The translations under genes and the position numbers were made by a program. DNA of 64,000 nt from QAMX01 sp964448855. GTDB lineage: Bacteria > Bacillota > Clostridia > Oscillospirales > QAMX01. Below are positions 37,534 through 44,757 of the stretch, one piece after another. How positions within the stretch are numbered: the first letter of the stretch is position 1; the number at the start of each line of letters is the position of its first letter. Under the pieces are notes generated by a model, which ran no database searches, was not told the origin of the DNA, and saw nothing but the letters and a program-made list of their open reading frames with translations. The DNA lies in contig CAYUXI010000002.1 in the NCBI GenBank assembly GCA_964448855.1, forward strand, positions 124,001 through 188,000. The letters run 5' to 3'.

Positions 37534-38082
37534 TCAGGAGAGCGTTGGATGGTCCGATGCCTGTAGCTCCGCACCGTACCGGCAGAGCAGGGAGGTCACG
37601 ATGAAGACAACACCCAGCCAGACATGCTGATACCCGTCGATGGCGATCAGCTCCACGTTCGCCATGAAATGCGCGATGACCTCCTGCGCGACCTGCGCCA
37701 GAACGAGCGCCACGATGGGAATCCAGATGCACGAAATCCCCAGATGCAGCAGCTCCTTCGCGCCGTCCGCCGTAAACGGCGTCCCGGCCTGCAGCTCATG
37801 GTCAAAGTAACGGCACGCCATCTGCGCGACAAAGAATTCGCCGATGCAGAGAATCGCGCCGACAGCAATCGCCGCCCAGATCGTCCCCGTGTAAACACCG
37901 GCCTCGGTAGACAGGATGCTTTCCAGCGTCCGCCCACCGATCTTGACCACCCGCAGGGCAAATAGCATGGCAAGACTGCCCACCGCGCAGCCGATCACGC
38001 CGATCACACAGCAGACGGTGACGATTTTGCTGAAAATTTTGCCGATTTTGGAAAGCGTTTGAATGGTTTTCAGTGTTTTCAT
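37534..38082 (-). CDS. DUF2975-like four-helix membrane protein
   Basis: A 182-residue protein with four hydrophobic segments (about 20-45, 65-88, 112-130, 150-168) and the C-terminal LLCRYGAELQ signature that I associate with DUF2975 (YoaS-like). Such genes usually precede a small XRE regulator; here none follows. It overlaps the upstream P-loop gene by 4 bases (ATGA-type), so they are co-translated. Function unknown. Confidence 0.72.
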   Translation of the reverse strand: MKTLKTIQTLSKIGKIFSKIVTVCCVIGVIGCAVGSLAMLFALRVVKIGGRTLESILSTEAGVYTGTIWAAIAVGAILCIGEFFVAQMACRYFDHELQAGTPFTADGAKELLHLGISCIWIPIVALVLAQVAQEVIAHFMANVELIAIDGYQHVWLGVVFIVTSLLCRYGAELQASDHPTLS

Positions 38083-38510
38083 GCTTCTTCTCCTAACATG
38101 GTCAAAATCTGCTCCACAGCCTCCTCGGCAGAGGCCGCATCCGTATTCACGCGCAAATCGTGTGGCTGATTGTCAAATTGCCCGTATTTCCGTTCCAGCA
38201 TGGTGGCAACCGGTGCGGGCAGGTTCCCGCGTAGCCGCAGGGCAAAGCGAGATTGAATGGTCGCCAGACTGGCTACCACCAGCACCCGAACACTGTCCTC
38301 CGGCAGCAGCGCAAGCTGCGCCGGTTCGGAAATGACATAAATATATGTTTCGCTGCCGCACAGCTTCTCTCGGAATAGGGCAGTGGCCAAACTTTCACTC
38401 TTGGCCAGGCGCAAGTAGTCCTTTCCGCTGTAGACCTCCGCCGACAGCCGCGGAGCCAGTAGCTCGGCAATAGTTGATTTCCCTGTGCAACTGTCACCAA
38501 ATATCGCAAT
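38079..38510 (-). CDS. P-loop NTPase (kinase-like) with no canonical start codon
   Basis: The frame encodes IFGDSCTGKSTIAELL (P-loop) followed by about 125 residues ending TMLGEEA; it resembles small adenylate-kinase-like NTPases. The first usual start codon in frame is TTG at 38414, which lies after the P-loop and would delete it. Upstream of the P-loop the only near-start codons are ATT (38510) and ATC (38516), preceded by AGAAGGAAGGG at about 38525-38535; the in-frame stop is at 38562. I give the ATT start as a best guess. Either a rare start codon, a mutated start, or a sequence error is involved. Confidence 0.55.
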   Translation of the reverse strand: MAIFGDSCTGKSTIAELLAPRLSAEVYSGKDYLRLAKSESLATALFREKLCGSETYIYVISEPAQLALLPEDSVRVLVVASLATIQSRFALRLRGNLPAPVATMLERKYGQFDNQPHDLRVNTDAASAEEAVEQILTMLGEEA

Positions 38511-38622
38511 AACGATTGATAAACCCTTCCTTCTATCTGAATTTGTTGTCAGTCGTTCCGCTCAGAATACGGCGGGGGACTGCTGTGTTTATGGTGCGGT
38601 GCCTTCAAATCTGCTCCACGGC

Positions 38623-39309
38623 CTATTGAATCTCGGTGCCGCCGAACAGGCACAGCCCGCGGATGACGAGCGTTCGATGCGTCTCCGGTGAAGCGGCTCG
38701 AACGCGGCGGTCGCTGATGCCGCCGAAGATGCAGGACGCTTCATTCCGGATGACCACGTCCTCCGGCACGAGCAGCTTCACCCCGCCGAAAATGCAGGAC
38801 ACCTGCACGACGCTTGCCTGCGTGATGTCCGCGTTCCGCAGATTGCAGGTCGCCCCGCCGAAGATGGAGGACACCTTTGCGACGGTCAGCGCTTCGCCGC
38901 CGAAATCGGTACGCGCTTCGCAGAAAAACGCCGTCACCTTCTGGGACGCTGCAACGTGTGCCGGTTCGTCAGGCTCTGCAAGAGGGTGGACGGCCTTGAC
39001 GATCAGCTTGAAGCCGAGCAGGATCACGAGGACGGGCACCATGATTTTTCCGGACATGGCGTAGCTGAAAACGCCCCGCGCCGCTAAAAGCAGCAGCACG
39101 CCGACCGCCAGCCCGAACAGACTGAACAGCTTGTCGCGGCTGGTGAACACCCCGCTCAGGCACGGCAGAATGATGAACAGCGTCCACCAGCCGTCCAGCG
39201 AGATGGCAGTGTCGGTCACGCCGAACAGATTCAGAATGTACAGCACGCCGCACGCGACGAGCAGGGCACCGAGCACGATGCCGAAAAAGTGTCTGGGTTT
39301 GAGTGACAT
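38623..39309 (-). CDS. LiaF-like transmembrane protein
   Basis: A 228-residue protein with four N-terminal hydrophobic segments (residues about 8-110) and a C-terminal domain of repeated strands with FGG motifs (SSIFGGATCNL, SCIFGGVKLLVPEDV, ASCIFGGISDRR, CLFGGTEI), the right-handed beta-helix hallmark of LiaF/VraT-type cell-wall-active antibiotic response proteins. In Bacillus LiaF inhibits LiaRS; no LiaRS pair is adjacent here. ATG 39309 has AGGAGGT upstream. Its targets may be one of the two-component systems elsewhere in the window. Confidence 0.85.
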   Translation of the reverse strand: MSLKPRHFFGIVLGALLVACGVLYILNLFGVTDTAISLDGWWTLFIILPCLSGVFTSRDKLFSLFGLAVGVLLLLAARGVFSYAMSGKIMVPVLVILLGFKLIVKAVHPLAEPDEPAHVAASQKVTAFFCEARTDFGGEALTVAKVSSIFGGATCNLRNADITQASVVQVSCIFGGVKLLVPEDVVIRNEASCIFGGISDRRVRAASPETHRTLVIRGLCLFGGTEIQ

Positions 39310-39488
39310 ACAGACCTCCTGATTTAGAAAATACGTTTTGCAACGCTGATTCCGCAACGATGATTCTATTATACACGTTTTCCGGAAAATGTCAATAGCC
39401 TCTGTGGAAAAAACGGGATTTTTTTGATACCGGCGAAGGCCGCACGCCGAGACCGCCAAAAGACGGTGCGAAAGCAGGGGATTGATGC

Positions 39489-39517
39489 TTGCAAAAAAGC
39501 CACAATCCTGCTATACT
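39489..39517 (+). promoter_or_regulatory. Sigma-A-type promoter of the LRR-protein gene
   Basis: TTGCAA (39489-39494), 17-bp spacer, TATACT (39512-39517), 52 bases before GTG 39570. Confidence 0.7.
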
Positions 39518-39569
39518 ATCCATAAACAGCTCCGGGAAAAATGCGAAGCGCTCAAAGGGGGAGGATTCT

Positions 39570-40772
39570 GTGAAAAAGCTGCTGTACCTGCTGCTCTGTG
39601 TCGCCATGCTGACCGCACCGGTCTGTGCGGCGGACGAATCGACAACCGCAGACCGCCCTGCTGCCAGCACCCGCGCCGCACAAGCCGCCGAAGTCAGCGT
39701 CGATATCGAGTGGGACAGCCTTGTTTTCACGTATCACGCAGGCAGCGGAAGCACCTGGGATGCGCAGCGCCACTCCTATCAGTCGGCGGACGGCGGCTGG
39801 GCGGACGAAACCGCCACCATCACCGTGACCAACCATTCCGATACCGCTGTGCTGGCCGGCTTTTCCTTCACGGGGAACAGCGGGATTCGCGGTACCTTCT
39901 CGAAATCGCACCTGACGCTGCTTGCGGCGGACGATGCGGCCACCACACAGTTTGGCATCGACCCCGACAGCGACGCCATCACTGCAGACGGCTCGCTCGG
40001 ACAGATTACGGTGGAGCTTCAGCCGATGGCAACGGCCACGGATGCGGAGACGCTGGAGCGCGTGATGACGGATTGGCTCGACAGCGGCGCAACGGAGCTG
40101 GCCATTCTGCTGCCGCCGGACGCGGATGCATCGATGCTGTCCACGCTGACGGCGCAGCTGAACCGGTTTCCAAAGGCGGTGAGCCTGACGCTCGCCGGCA
40201 TCGCGGAGCTTGCGGAATCTGCCTTCACGGGCTGCAAAAAGCTCCGCACCATCACGCTACCGGACGCGATTGCCGTGAATGGCTGGACATTTCAACAGTG
40301 TACCGCGCTGGAATCCGCGCAGCTGCCGTGCGTCCGGATCGTCGGAATGCGCGCTTTTGAAGGCTGCACCAAGCTGACCACCGTTGACCTGCCCCGTGCG
40401 GAAACGGTCGGAGAATATGCGTTTGCCACCTGCACAAAGCTGACGGCAATCGATTTGCCGTGCGCCGCTGAAATCGGCGAATATACGTTTTCTGCCTGCT
40501 ATGCGCTGCCGGAAATCACAGTGCCCTGCCTGACAAGCATCCCGAACGGGCTCTTTTACGATTGCCGCGTCCTGACCTCCATCACGTTCGGAAGCGTGAT
40601 CAACAGGGTGGGCAGCGGCTGGCTTGACGGCATTTCCACCAGCGAGGTCGTTCTGATCCTGCACCCCGAGCAGGGGAATCTCGGCAGCAAAACGACCCGC
40701 TTCGGCGAATACGGCACGTTTGGCGGCCTGACATTCCGGGAAGTCCGGGTGGCGGAAGCGCCAAACAATTGA
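39570..40772 (+). CDS. Secreted BspA-type leucine-rich-repeat protein
   Basis: A 400-residue exported protein starting at GTG 39570 (AAGGGGGAGG six bases upstream). Signal peptide 1-20 (APVCAADE); an N-terminal domain (about 40-155) homologous to the secreted protein at 32102-32677; then BspA/LRR_5 repeats (about 210-360: AFTGCKKLRTITLP, TFQQCTALESAQLP, AFEGCTKLTTVDLP, AFATCTKLTAIDLP). LRR_5 proteins mediate adhesion in oral and gut bacteria. No wall-anchor motif is present. The promoter at 39489-39517 fits this start. Confidence 0.85.
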   Translation: MKKLLYLLLCVAMLTAPVCAADESTTADRPAASTRAAQAAEVSVDIEWDSLVFTYHAGSGSTWDAQRHSYQSADGGWADETATITVTNHSDTAVLAGFSFTGNSGIRGTFSKSHLTLLAADDAATTQFGIDPDSDAITADGSLGQITVELQPMATATDAETLERVMTDWLDSGATELAILLPPDADASMLSTLTAQLNRFPKAVSLTLAGIAELAESAFTGCKKLRTITLPDAIAVNGWTFQQCTALESAQLPCVRIVGMRAFEGCTKLTTVDLPRAETVGEYAFATCTKLTAIDLPCAAEIGEYTFSACYALPEITVPCLTSIPNGLFYDCRVLTSITFGSVINRVGSGWLDGISTSEVVLILHPEQGNLGSKTTRFGEYGTFGGLTFREVRVAEAPNN

Positions 40773-40832
40773 AGCATCAACACGATCAGCCGATTTTCGG
40801 CTGAAGTCTGAATCGAATGGAGAAAAACGACC

Positions 40833-41582
40833 ATGCAAAACAATGAAATCAGCCAGGCCGTGGCGTGGAATCCGTGGCACGGCTGCAAAAAAGTCAGCCC
40901 CGGCTGCAAAAACTGCTTCGTCTATAAAATGGACAGACGCTACGGACGCGATACCACCGTCATCACCAAAGGGAAGACCACCTATGAGCTCAAGGACAAG
41001 GACTGCCCGCTCGGCTCACTCGTCAAGCTCTGCTTCTCTTCGGACTTCTTCATTGAAGAAGCCGACGCATGGCGCGACGGCTGCTGGGATTTCATCCGTC
41101 GGAGAAAGGACTGCACCTTCGTCACGACGACCAAACGCCCGGAGCGCATCGCCCAATGTGTCCCTGCGGACTGGGGGGACGGCTGGGAACACGTCCACAT
41201 CAGCATTTCCATCGAGAATCAGGAGATGGCCGACAAACGCCTGACCGCGTTCCTGGCTGCACCGGTCGCACATCGGGAGGTGTTCTGCTCACCGCTGATT
41301 GCGCCCATTTCCCTTGGCAAATACCTGGATACCGGCCTGATTCGATGCGTCAATGTCGGCGGCGAGATGTCGCCGAAAAACGAGGTTCGCCCCATTCAGT
41401 GGGAGTGGGTGCGCGACCTGTTCCTGGAGGCCAGAGCGCGCCACATCGAGTTCTATTTCCACCAGTGCGGCTCCATGTTCCTGCGTGACGGCGTGAATAT
41501 CGGCAAATGGAACCTTAACGACCAAATCGCCCGCGCTGAAGAAATCCAGCACGAACTCGAGGAAATGTACCCCGAAGCATAA
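40833..41582 (+). CDS. DUF5131 / phage Gp37-Gp68-like protein
   Basis: A 249-residue protein with the family's N-terminal WNPWHGCKKVSPGCKNCF motif (cysteines spaced CX6CX2C), resembling the Fe-S-binding pattern of radical-SAM-like enzymes, plus VTTTKRPERI and NVGGEMSPKNEVRP. The family, often phage- or mobile-element-associated, has no settled function. Length is typical. AATGGAG precedes ATG 40833. It stands alone between the LRR protein and a metallophosphoesterase. Confidence 0.88.
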   Translation: MQNNEISQAVAWNPWHGCKKVSPGCKNCFVYKMDRRYGRDTTVITKGKTTYELKDKDCPLGSLVKLCFSSDFFIEEADAWRDGCWDFIRRRKDCTFVTTTKRPERIAQCVPADWGDGWEHVHISISIENQEMADKRLTAFLAAPVAHREVFCSPLIAPISLGKYLDTGLIRCVNVGGEMSPKNEVRPIQWEWVRDLFLEARARHIEFYFHQCGSMFLRDGVNIGKWNLNDQIARAEEIQHELEEMYPEA

Positions 41583-41684
41583 AACAACACATCGGCGATG
41601 GCCGAAACCAATCCAGTCAACAAAAAACGGCTGCCGCGAGGCAACCGCTTTCGGAATTTTCGGTTTTTATGGAGGACAGGGACT

Positions 41685-42842
41685 ATGAGAAGCTTTCTGA
41701 TGCTGCCGATTCTGCTCTGCGTGCTGGGCGGAACGGGTTACTATCTGGCACGCCGACTCCACCGCGGAATCGCGTCGTTCGCTCCGACCGTCCACTTCTG
41801 GCCGGTGCTGCTCGGTGTGGGCGTGCTGCTGATTCTTCTCATCCTGAGCTTTGCACGGTCGCTGCTCCCGTTCCCAGCGGCGATTCGACACGTGCTCGGT
41901 GTGATCGGTGCCGCCTGCATGGGCGTCGCCCTGTATGGCCTCCTCTATACCGTGGCGGCCGATCTGCTGCTGCTCGTGCCGCGACTCCTGAAGCTCCCGT
42001 TCGTCGCGCACCGGCTTTTCAATGGCTTTGTGGCGCTCGCTGTGGTGATTGGAACGCTTGCCACTTGCTTCGGCGGCTATCTCCGCGCCAATCAGGTGAA
42101 GCACGTCGCCTATACCGTCGAATTGCAGGGCAAACAGGAGCTTGATGACCTGCGCGTGGTCATGATCAGTGACCTGCACCTGGGCGCAGTCGGTTCGGAA
42201 GGCCGACTGAAAAAGGTGGTCGCAGCCATCAATGCGGAGCAGCCGGACGTCGTCTGCATCGCGGGAGATTTCTTCGACACCGATTTTGGCGCGATTCAGA
42301 ATCCGGATGCGGCACTGACAACCCTGCATGAACTCCGCGCCACCTATGGCGTGTACGCCTGCCTCGGCAACCATGACGGCGGCGCAACCTTCCCACAGAT
42401 GGTGGACTTTCTGGAGCGGGCGAACATCCGCCTCCTGGCCGACGAAAGCGTGGTCGTTGATCAGCGGTTCGTCCTGGTGGGTCGGCTCGATGCATCCGCC
42501 ATCGGTGGCTATGGCGATCAAACGCGCAAGCCGCTTTCCGACGTCCTGCACACAGAGGATGCAGCGCTGCCGGTGATCGTGCTCGACCACAACCCGGCGC
42601 ATATCGATGAGTACGGCGCGGACGTCGATCTGGTGCTCTGCGGACATACGCATCAGGGTCAGGTCTTTCCCGCCAATCTGCTCACCAAACGGATGTATAC
42701 CGTCGATTACGGCGCGTATCGAAAGGATGCACAGAGCCCGCAGGTCATTGTCTCGTCCGGCGTCGGCAGCTGGGGAATGCCCCTGCGCGTCGGCACCCAT
42801 TGCGAAATCGTCACCATCTGCTTCCAAACCAGTCACTCGTAG
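41685..42842 (+). CDS. Membrane-bound metallophosphoesterase (YkuE/YaeI-like)
   Basis: A 385-residue protein: four membrane helices in the first about 150 residues, then a calcineurin-like domain with ISDLHLG, GDFFDTD, LGNHDGG and CGHTHQGQ metal-binding motifs. Related enzymes act on membrane or wall-associated phosphoesters. ATG 41685 has GGAGG nine bases upstream; an ATG at 41598 lacks one. The stop codon (42840-42842) is formed by the first bases of a REP-like repeat, so the repeat may have trimmed or replaced the C-terminus. Confidence 0.85.
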   Translation: MRSFLMLPILLCVLGGTGYYLARRLHRGIASFAPTVHFWPVLLGVGVLLILLILSFARSLLPFPAAIRHVLGVIGAACMGVALYGLLYTVAADLLLLVPRLLKLPFVAHRLFNGFVALAVVIGTLATCFGGYLRANQVKHVAYTVELQGKQELDDLRVVMISDLHLGAVGSEGRLKKVVAAINAEQPDVVCIAGDFFDTDFGAIQNPDAALTTLHELRATYGVYACLGNHDGGATFPQMVDFLERANIRLLADESVVVDQRFVLVGRLDASAIGGYGDQTRKPLSDVLHTEDAALPVIVLDHNPAHIDEYGADVDLVLCGHTHQGQVFPANLLTKRMYTVDYGAYRKDAQSPQVIVSSGVGSWGMPLRVGTHCEIVTICFQTSHS

Positions 42843-42860
42843 GGCGGAAGTGTCCCCGCC
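42839..42860 (+). repeat. REP-like element copy 1 (degenerate)
   Basis: GTAGGGCGGAAGTGTCCCCG and two further bases form a GTAGGGCGG...CCGCC palindrome; its TAG is the stop codon of the preceding gene. Confidence 0.7.
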
Positions 42861-42883
42861 ACGCACAGCCTGAGTCGCAGCTT

Positions 42884-42899
42884 GTAGGGCGGGGGCTTG
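42884..42899 (+). repeat. REP-like element copy 2 (half)
   Basis: GTAGGGCGGGGGCTTG without the right-hand arm; same sequence as copy 3. Confidence 0.75.
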
Positions 42900-42949
42900 T
42901 TGTCAAGAGTAACATGGTCCACAACAGTGTAAGGACATGGAGTGCTTTG

Positions 42950-43468
42950 ATGGAACAGAAAAAAGAATGGCCAAAACGCAAACACCTACGCCTGAAACAG
43001 TACGATTACGGCACAACAGGCGCATACTTTATCACTATTTGTACGCAAAATCGCAGATGCCTGTTCTCGCAGCTTGTAGGGCGGGGGCTTGCTCCCGCCG
43101 AGACTGTTTCAATTTGCAAGACTCGATTCGGAGAGATTGCAGAAAAACAACTCATCCTACTCGAAAACCGATTTCCACATCTGACGGTAGATCGATTTGT
43201 CGTGATGCCAAATCATATTCATGTCATCTTGATTCTGAACGGCGAAACGGCGGGAGCAAGCCCCCACCCTACACTCACAGATATTGTTTGTGTATACAAA
43301 TCGCTGACAACCAGAGCCTGTAAAAGGAACGGCTTGAACGGAAAATTGTTTCAAAGCTCATTTTATGAACACATCATCCGCAATCAGGAAGATTACGACC
43401 ATACCGTGAAATACATCGATGAAAACCCCACGCGCTGGTATGACGACGCTGAATATGCACCGGAATAG
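42950..43468 (+). CDS. REP-associated tyrosine transposase (RAYT, Y1_Tnp)
   Basis: A 172-residue transposase with the HUH motif in MPNHIHVIL and a catalytic-type Tyr in the C-terminal helix (FYEHIIRNQEDYDHTV), typical of IS200/REP-associated tyrosine transposases that handle single-stranded REP hairpins. ATG 42950 fits the usual N-terminus (MEQKKEWPKRKHLRLKQYDY). Two REP copies (43076-43100 and, inverted, 43248-43272) lie inside the gene and are translated as LVGRGLAPAE and TAGASPHPTL without breaking the frame. The enzyme therefore appears intact and is surrounded by its own substrate. Confidence 0.88.
   Translation: MEQKKEWPKRKHLRLKQYDYGTTGAYFITICTQNRRCLFSQLVGRGLAPAETVSICKTRFGEIAEKQLILLENRFPHLTVDRFVVMPNHIHVILILNGETAGASPHPTLTDIVCVYKSLTTRACKRNGLNGKLFQSSFYEHIIRNQEDYDHTVKYIDENPTRWYDDAEYAPE
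43076..43100 (+). repeat. REP-like element copy 3, inside the transposase
   Basis: GTAGGGCGGGGGCTTG followed by CTCCCGCCG; the arms GGCGGG/CCCGCC pair. It is an in-frame insertion after the CLFSQ segment. Confidence 0.85.
43248..43272 (-). repeat. REP-like element copy 4, inverted, inside the transposase
   Basis: The reverse complement matches copy 3 at 24 of 25 positions; it encodes the linker between the HUH motif and the C-terminal helix. Confidence 0.85.
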
Positions 43469-43510
43469 GAACACGCCAAATCTTCCCGCCACGCCCCCTT
43501 AACGCACACA

Positions 43511-43542
43511 AAACCCCGACAGACTTGCATCTGTCGGGGTTT
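43511..43542. terminator. Bidirectional terminator between transposase and TetR gene
   Basis: A perfect 13-bp stem (AAACCCCGACAGA and complement) with a 6-base loop between convergent genes. Confidence 0.85.
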
Positions 43543-43589
43543 GCTTTCTGTGAATGGTGGCCAAAGCGCCCAGATCACAGTCCGAAGGC

Positions 43590-44183
43590 TTAGCAGCCGG
43601 ACGGATTGTACTTCTGGATGAACATCTCCAGCGTTTCTTTCAGCGTTTCAATCTGAGACTTCATGTAGAATTCGTCGTCAAACAGTGCATAATGCACGCA
43701 CGCACGAATCAAAATGAAAATCAGCGGCAGCAGCTTCTGATAGGGGATTCCCAGCTTGGGCTCCAGAGATTGAGCGTATTCGGTGTAACGCTGGTCGACA
43801 CCGGCAAAGAATTTCTTCCCGTACTCTCTGTATTTCGGATGCGTGTAGATCTGGTACATCAGACGATACCGCTTGCCGTGGGTTTCAGCGGTCCAGTAGG
43901 GAATCTCGTCAATGAACCGCCACAGGTCTTCTACATCCGTCGGTGCTTTGGACATGAATTCATCTTCGACCTTGCTCATGCAAAATTCTGTGGATTGAAT
44001 GATCAGGTCGTCCACGTTTTCAAAGTACGTGTACAGATTGGGGGAGGTACACCCGCAGTACTTAGCAAGCGCCTTGAGTCCGGTCTCCCGGAAACCATGG
44101 TCTGCATAGCACTCAAAGCACTGCTCCATGATCTCTTCTTTCCTTGCCTGAATTTCCTCTTTCGTGATTGGTTTTTTGCGCAC
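43590..44183 (-). CDS. TetR/AcrR-family transcriptional regulator
   Basis: A 197-residue protein with an N-terminal TetR HTH (about residues 10-60: YADHGFRETGLKALAKYCGC then SPNLYTYFENVDDLI) and an all-helical ligand domain. GAGGGAG-type site precedes ATG 44183. No transporter or enzyme target lies beside it: the neighbours are a transposase and tRNA-Pro, so the regulon is elsewhere. Ligand unknown. Confidence 0.88.
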   Translation of the reverse strand: MRKKPITKEEIQARKEEIMEQCFECYADHGFRETGLKALAKYCGCTSPNLYTYFENVDDLIIQSTEFCMSKVEDEFMSKAPTDVEDLWRFIDEIPYWTAETHGKRYRLMYQIYTHPKYREYGKKFFAGVDQRYTEYAQSLEPKLGIPYQKLLPLIFILIRACVHYALFDDEFYMKSQIETLKETLEMFIQKYNPSGC

Positions 44184-44348
44184 AGTTCTCCCTCATTTTC
44201 TCTTACTGAACTTTTGCCGGACAACATCCGCACGATATCGTCCGGCTGGCTTGGTGGAAACAAACTTCACTTGTATGACATTTCTTTTGCGGAAACCGAA
44301 AGGCACCGCGTGTTCGAAAAAGACCAAGCCCAGGACTTGATCTTTTTC

Positions 44349-44424
44349 TGGTCGGAGTGCGGGGACTCGAACCCCGGGCCTCCTGCTCCCAAAGCAGGCG
44401 CGCTACCAACTGCGCAACACCCCG
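44349..44424 (-). tRNA. tRNA-Pro (anticodon UGG)
   Basis: The minus strand folds into a full cloverleaf of 76 bases including encoded CCA: acceptor CGGGGTG/CACTCCG (one G-U), D-arm GCGCAGTTGGTAGCGC, anticodon stem-loop CCTGCTTTGGGAGCAGG with TGG, and T-arm GGGGTTCGAGTCCCC. It lies in the 574-base stretch between the TetR gene and glyS. Confidence 0.95.
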
Positions 44425-44630
44425 ATATTCCGATTGAACATCCTGCGGGGCAGAGACGAGCCGGCCGCATTGGAAACGAAAACACTACAAGTTTTCAACA
44501 GTCATTATTATAACACAAAAAAAATGGAATGGCAAGCCCCTTTTCGCACAAAATGATTTTTTTGCGGAAAAAGAAGGAAAAAATTGAAGCAGAAACCGAC
44601 AAACTTCCCATCGAACGGAAAAAAACGGCT

Positions 44631-44657
44631 TGACAAGTTTTTTTTCTGCGTTATAAT
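44631..44657 (+). promoter_or_regulatory. Promoter of glyS
   Basis: TTGACA (44631-44636) and TATAAT (44652-44657) are both perfect, with a short 15-bp spacer. The roughly 95-base leader that follows lacks a T-box sequence. Confidence 0.75.
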
Positions 44658-44757
44658 ATAACATATAAGAAGACGTGTGAGTGACATCCGCTTCGCTTGT
44701 TTCGTTTGGGTGCGGTTGTATGCACCGTTCAAAATAGATGCCGAAAGGAACAGAAAA

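Noticed and set aside
42800..42949. N-terminal extension of the transposase
   Set aside because: It overlaps the preceding gene and passes through REP copies; the family's normal N-terminus begins at 42950.
44660..44757. Possible T-box before glyS
   Set aside because: The leader is under 100 bases and lacks the AGGGTGGNACCGCG box and a terminator stem.
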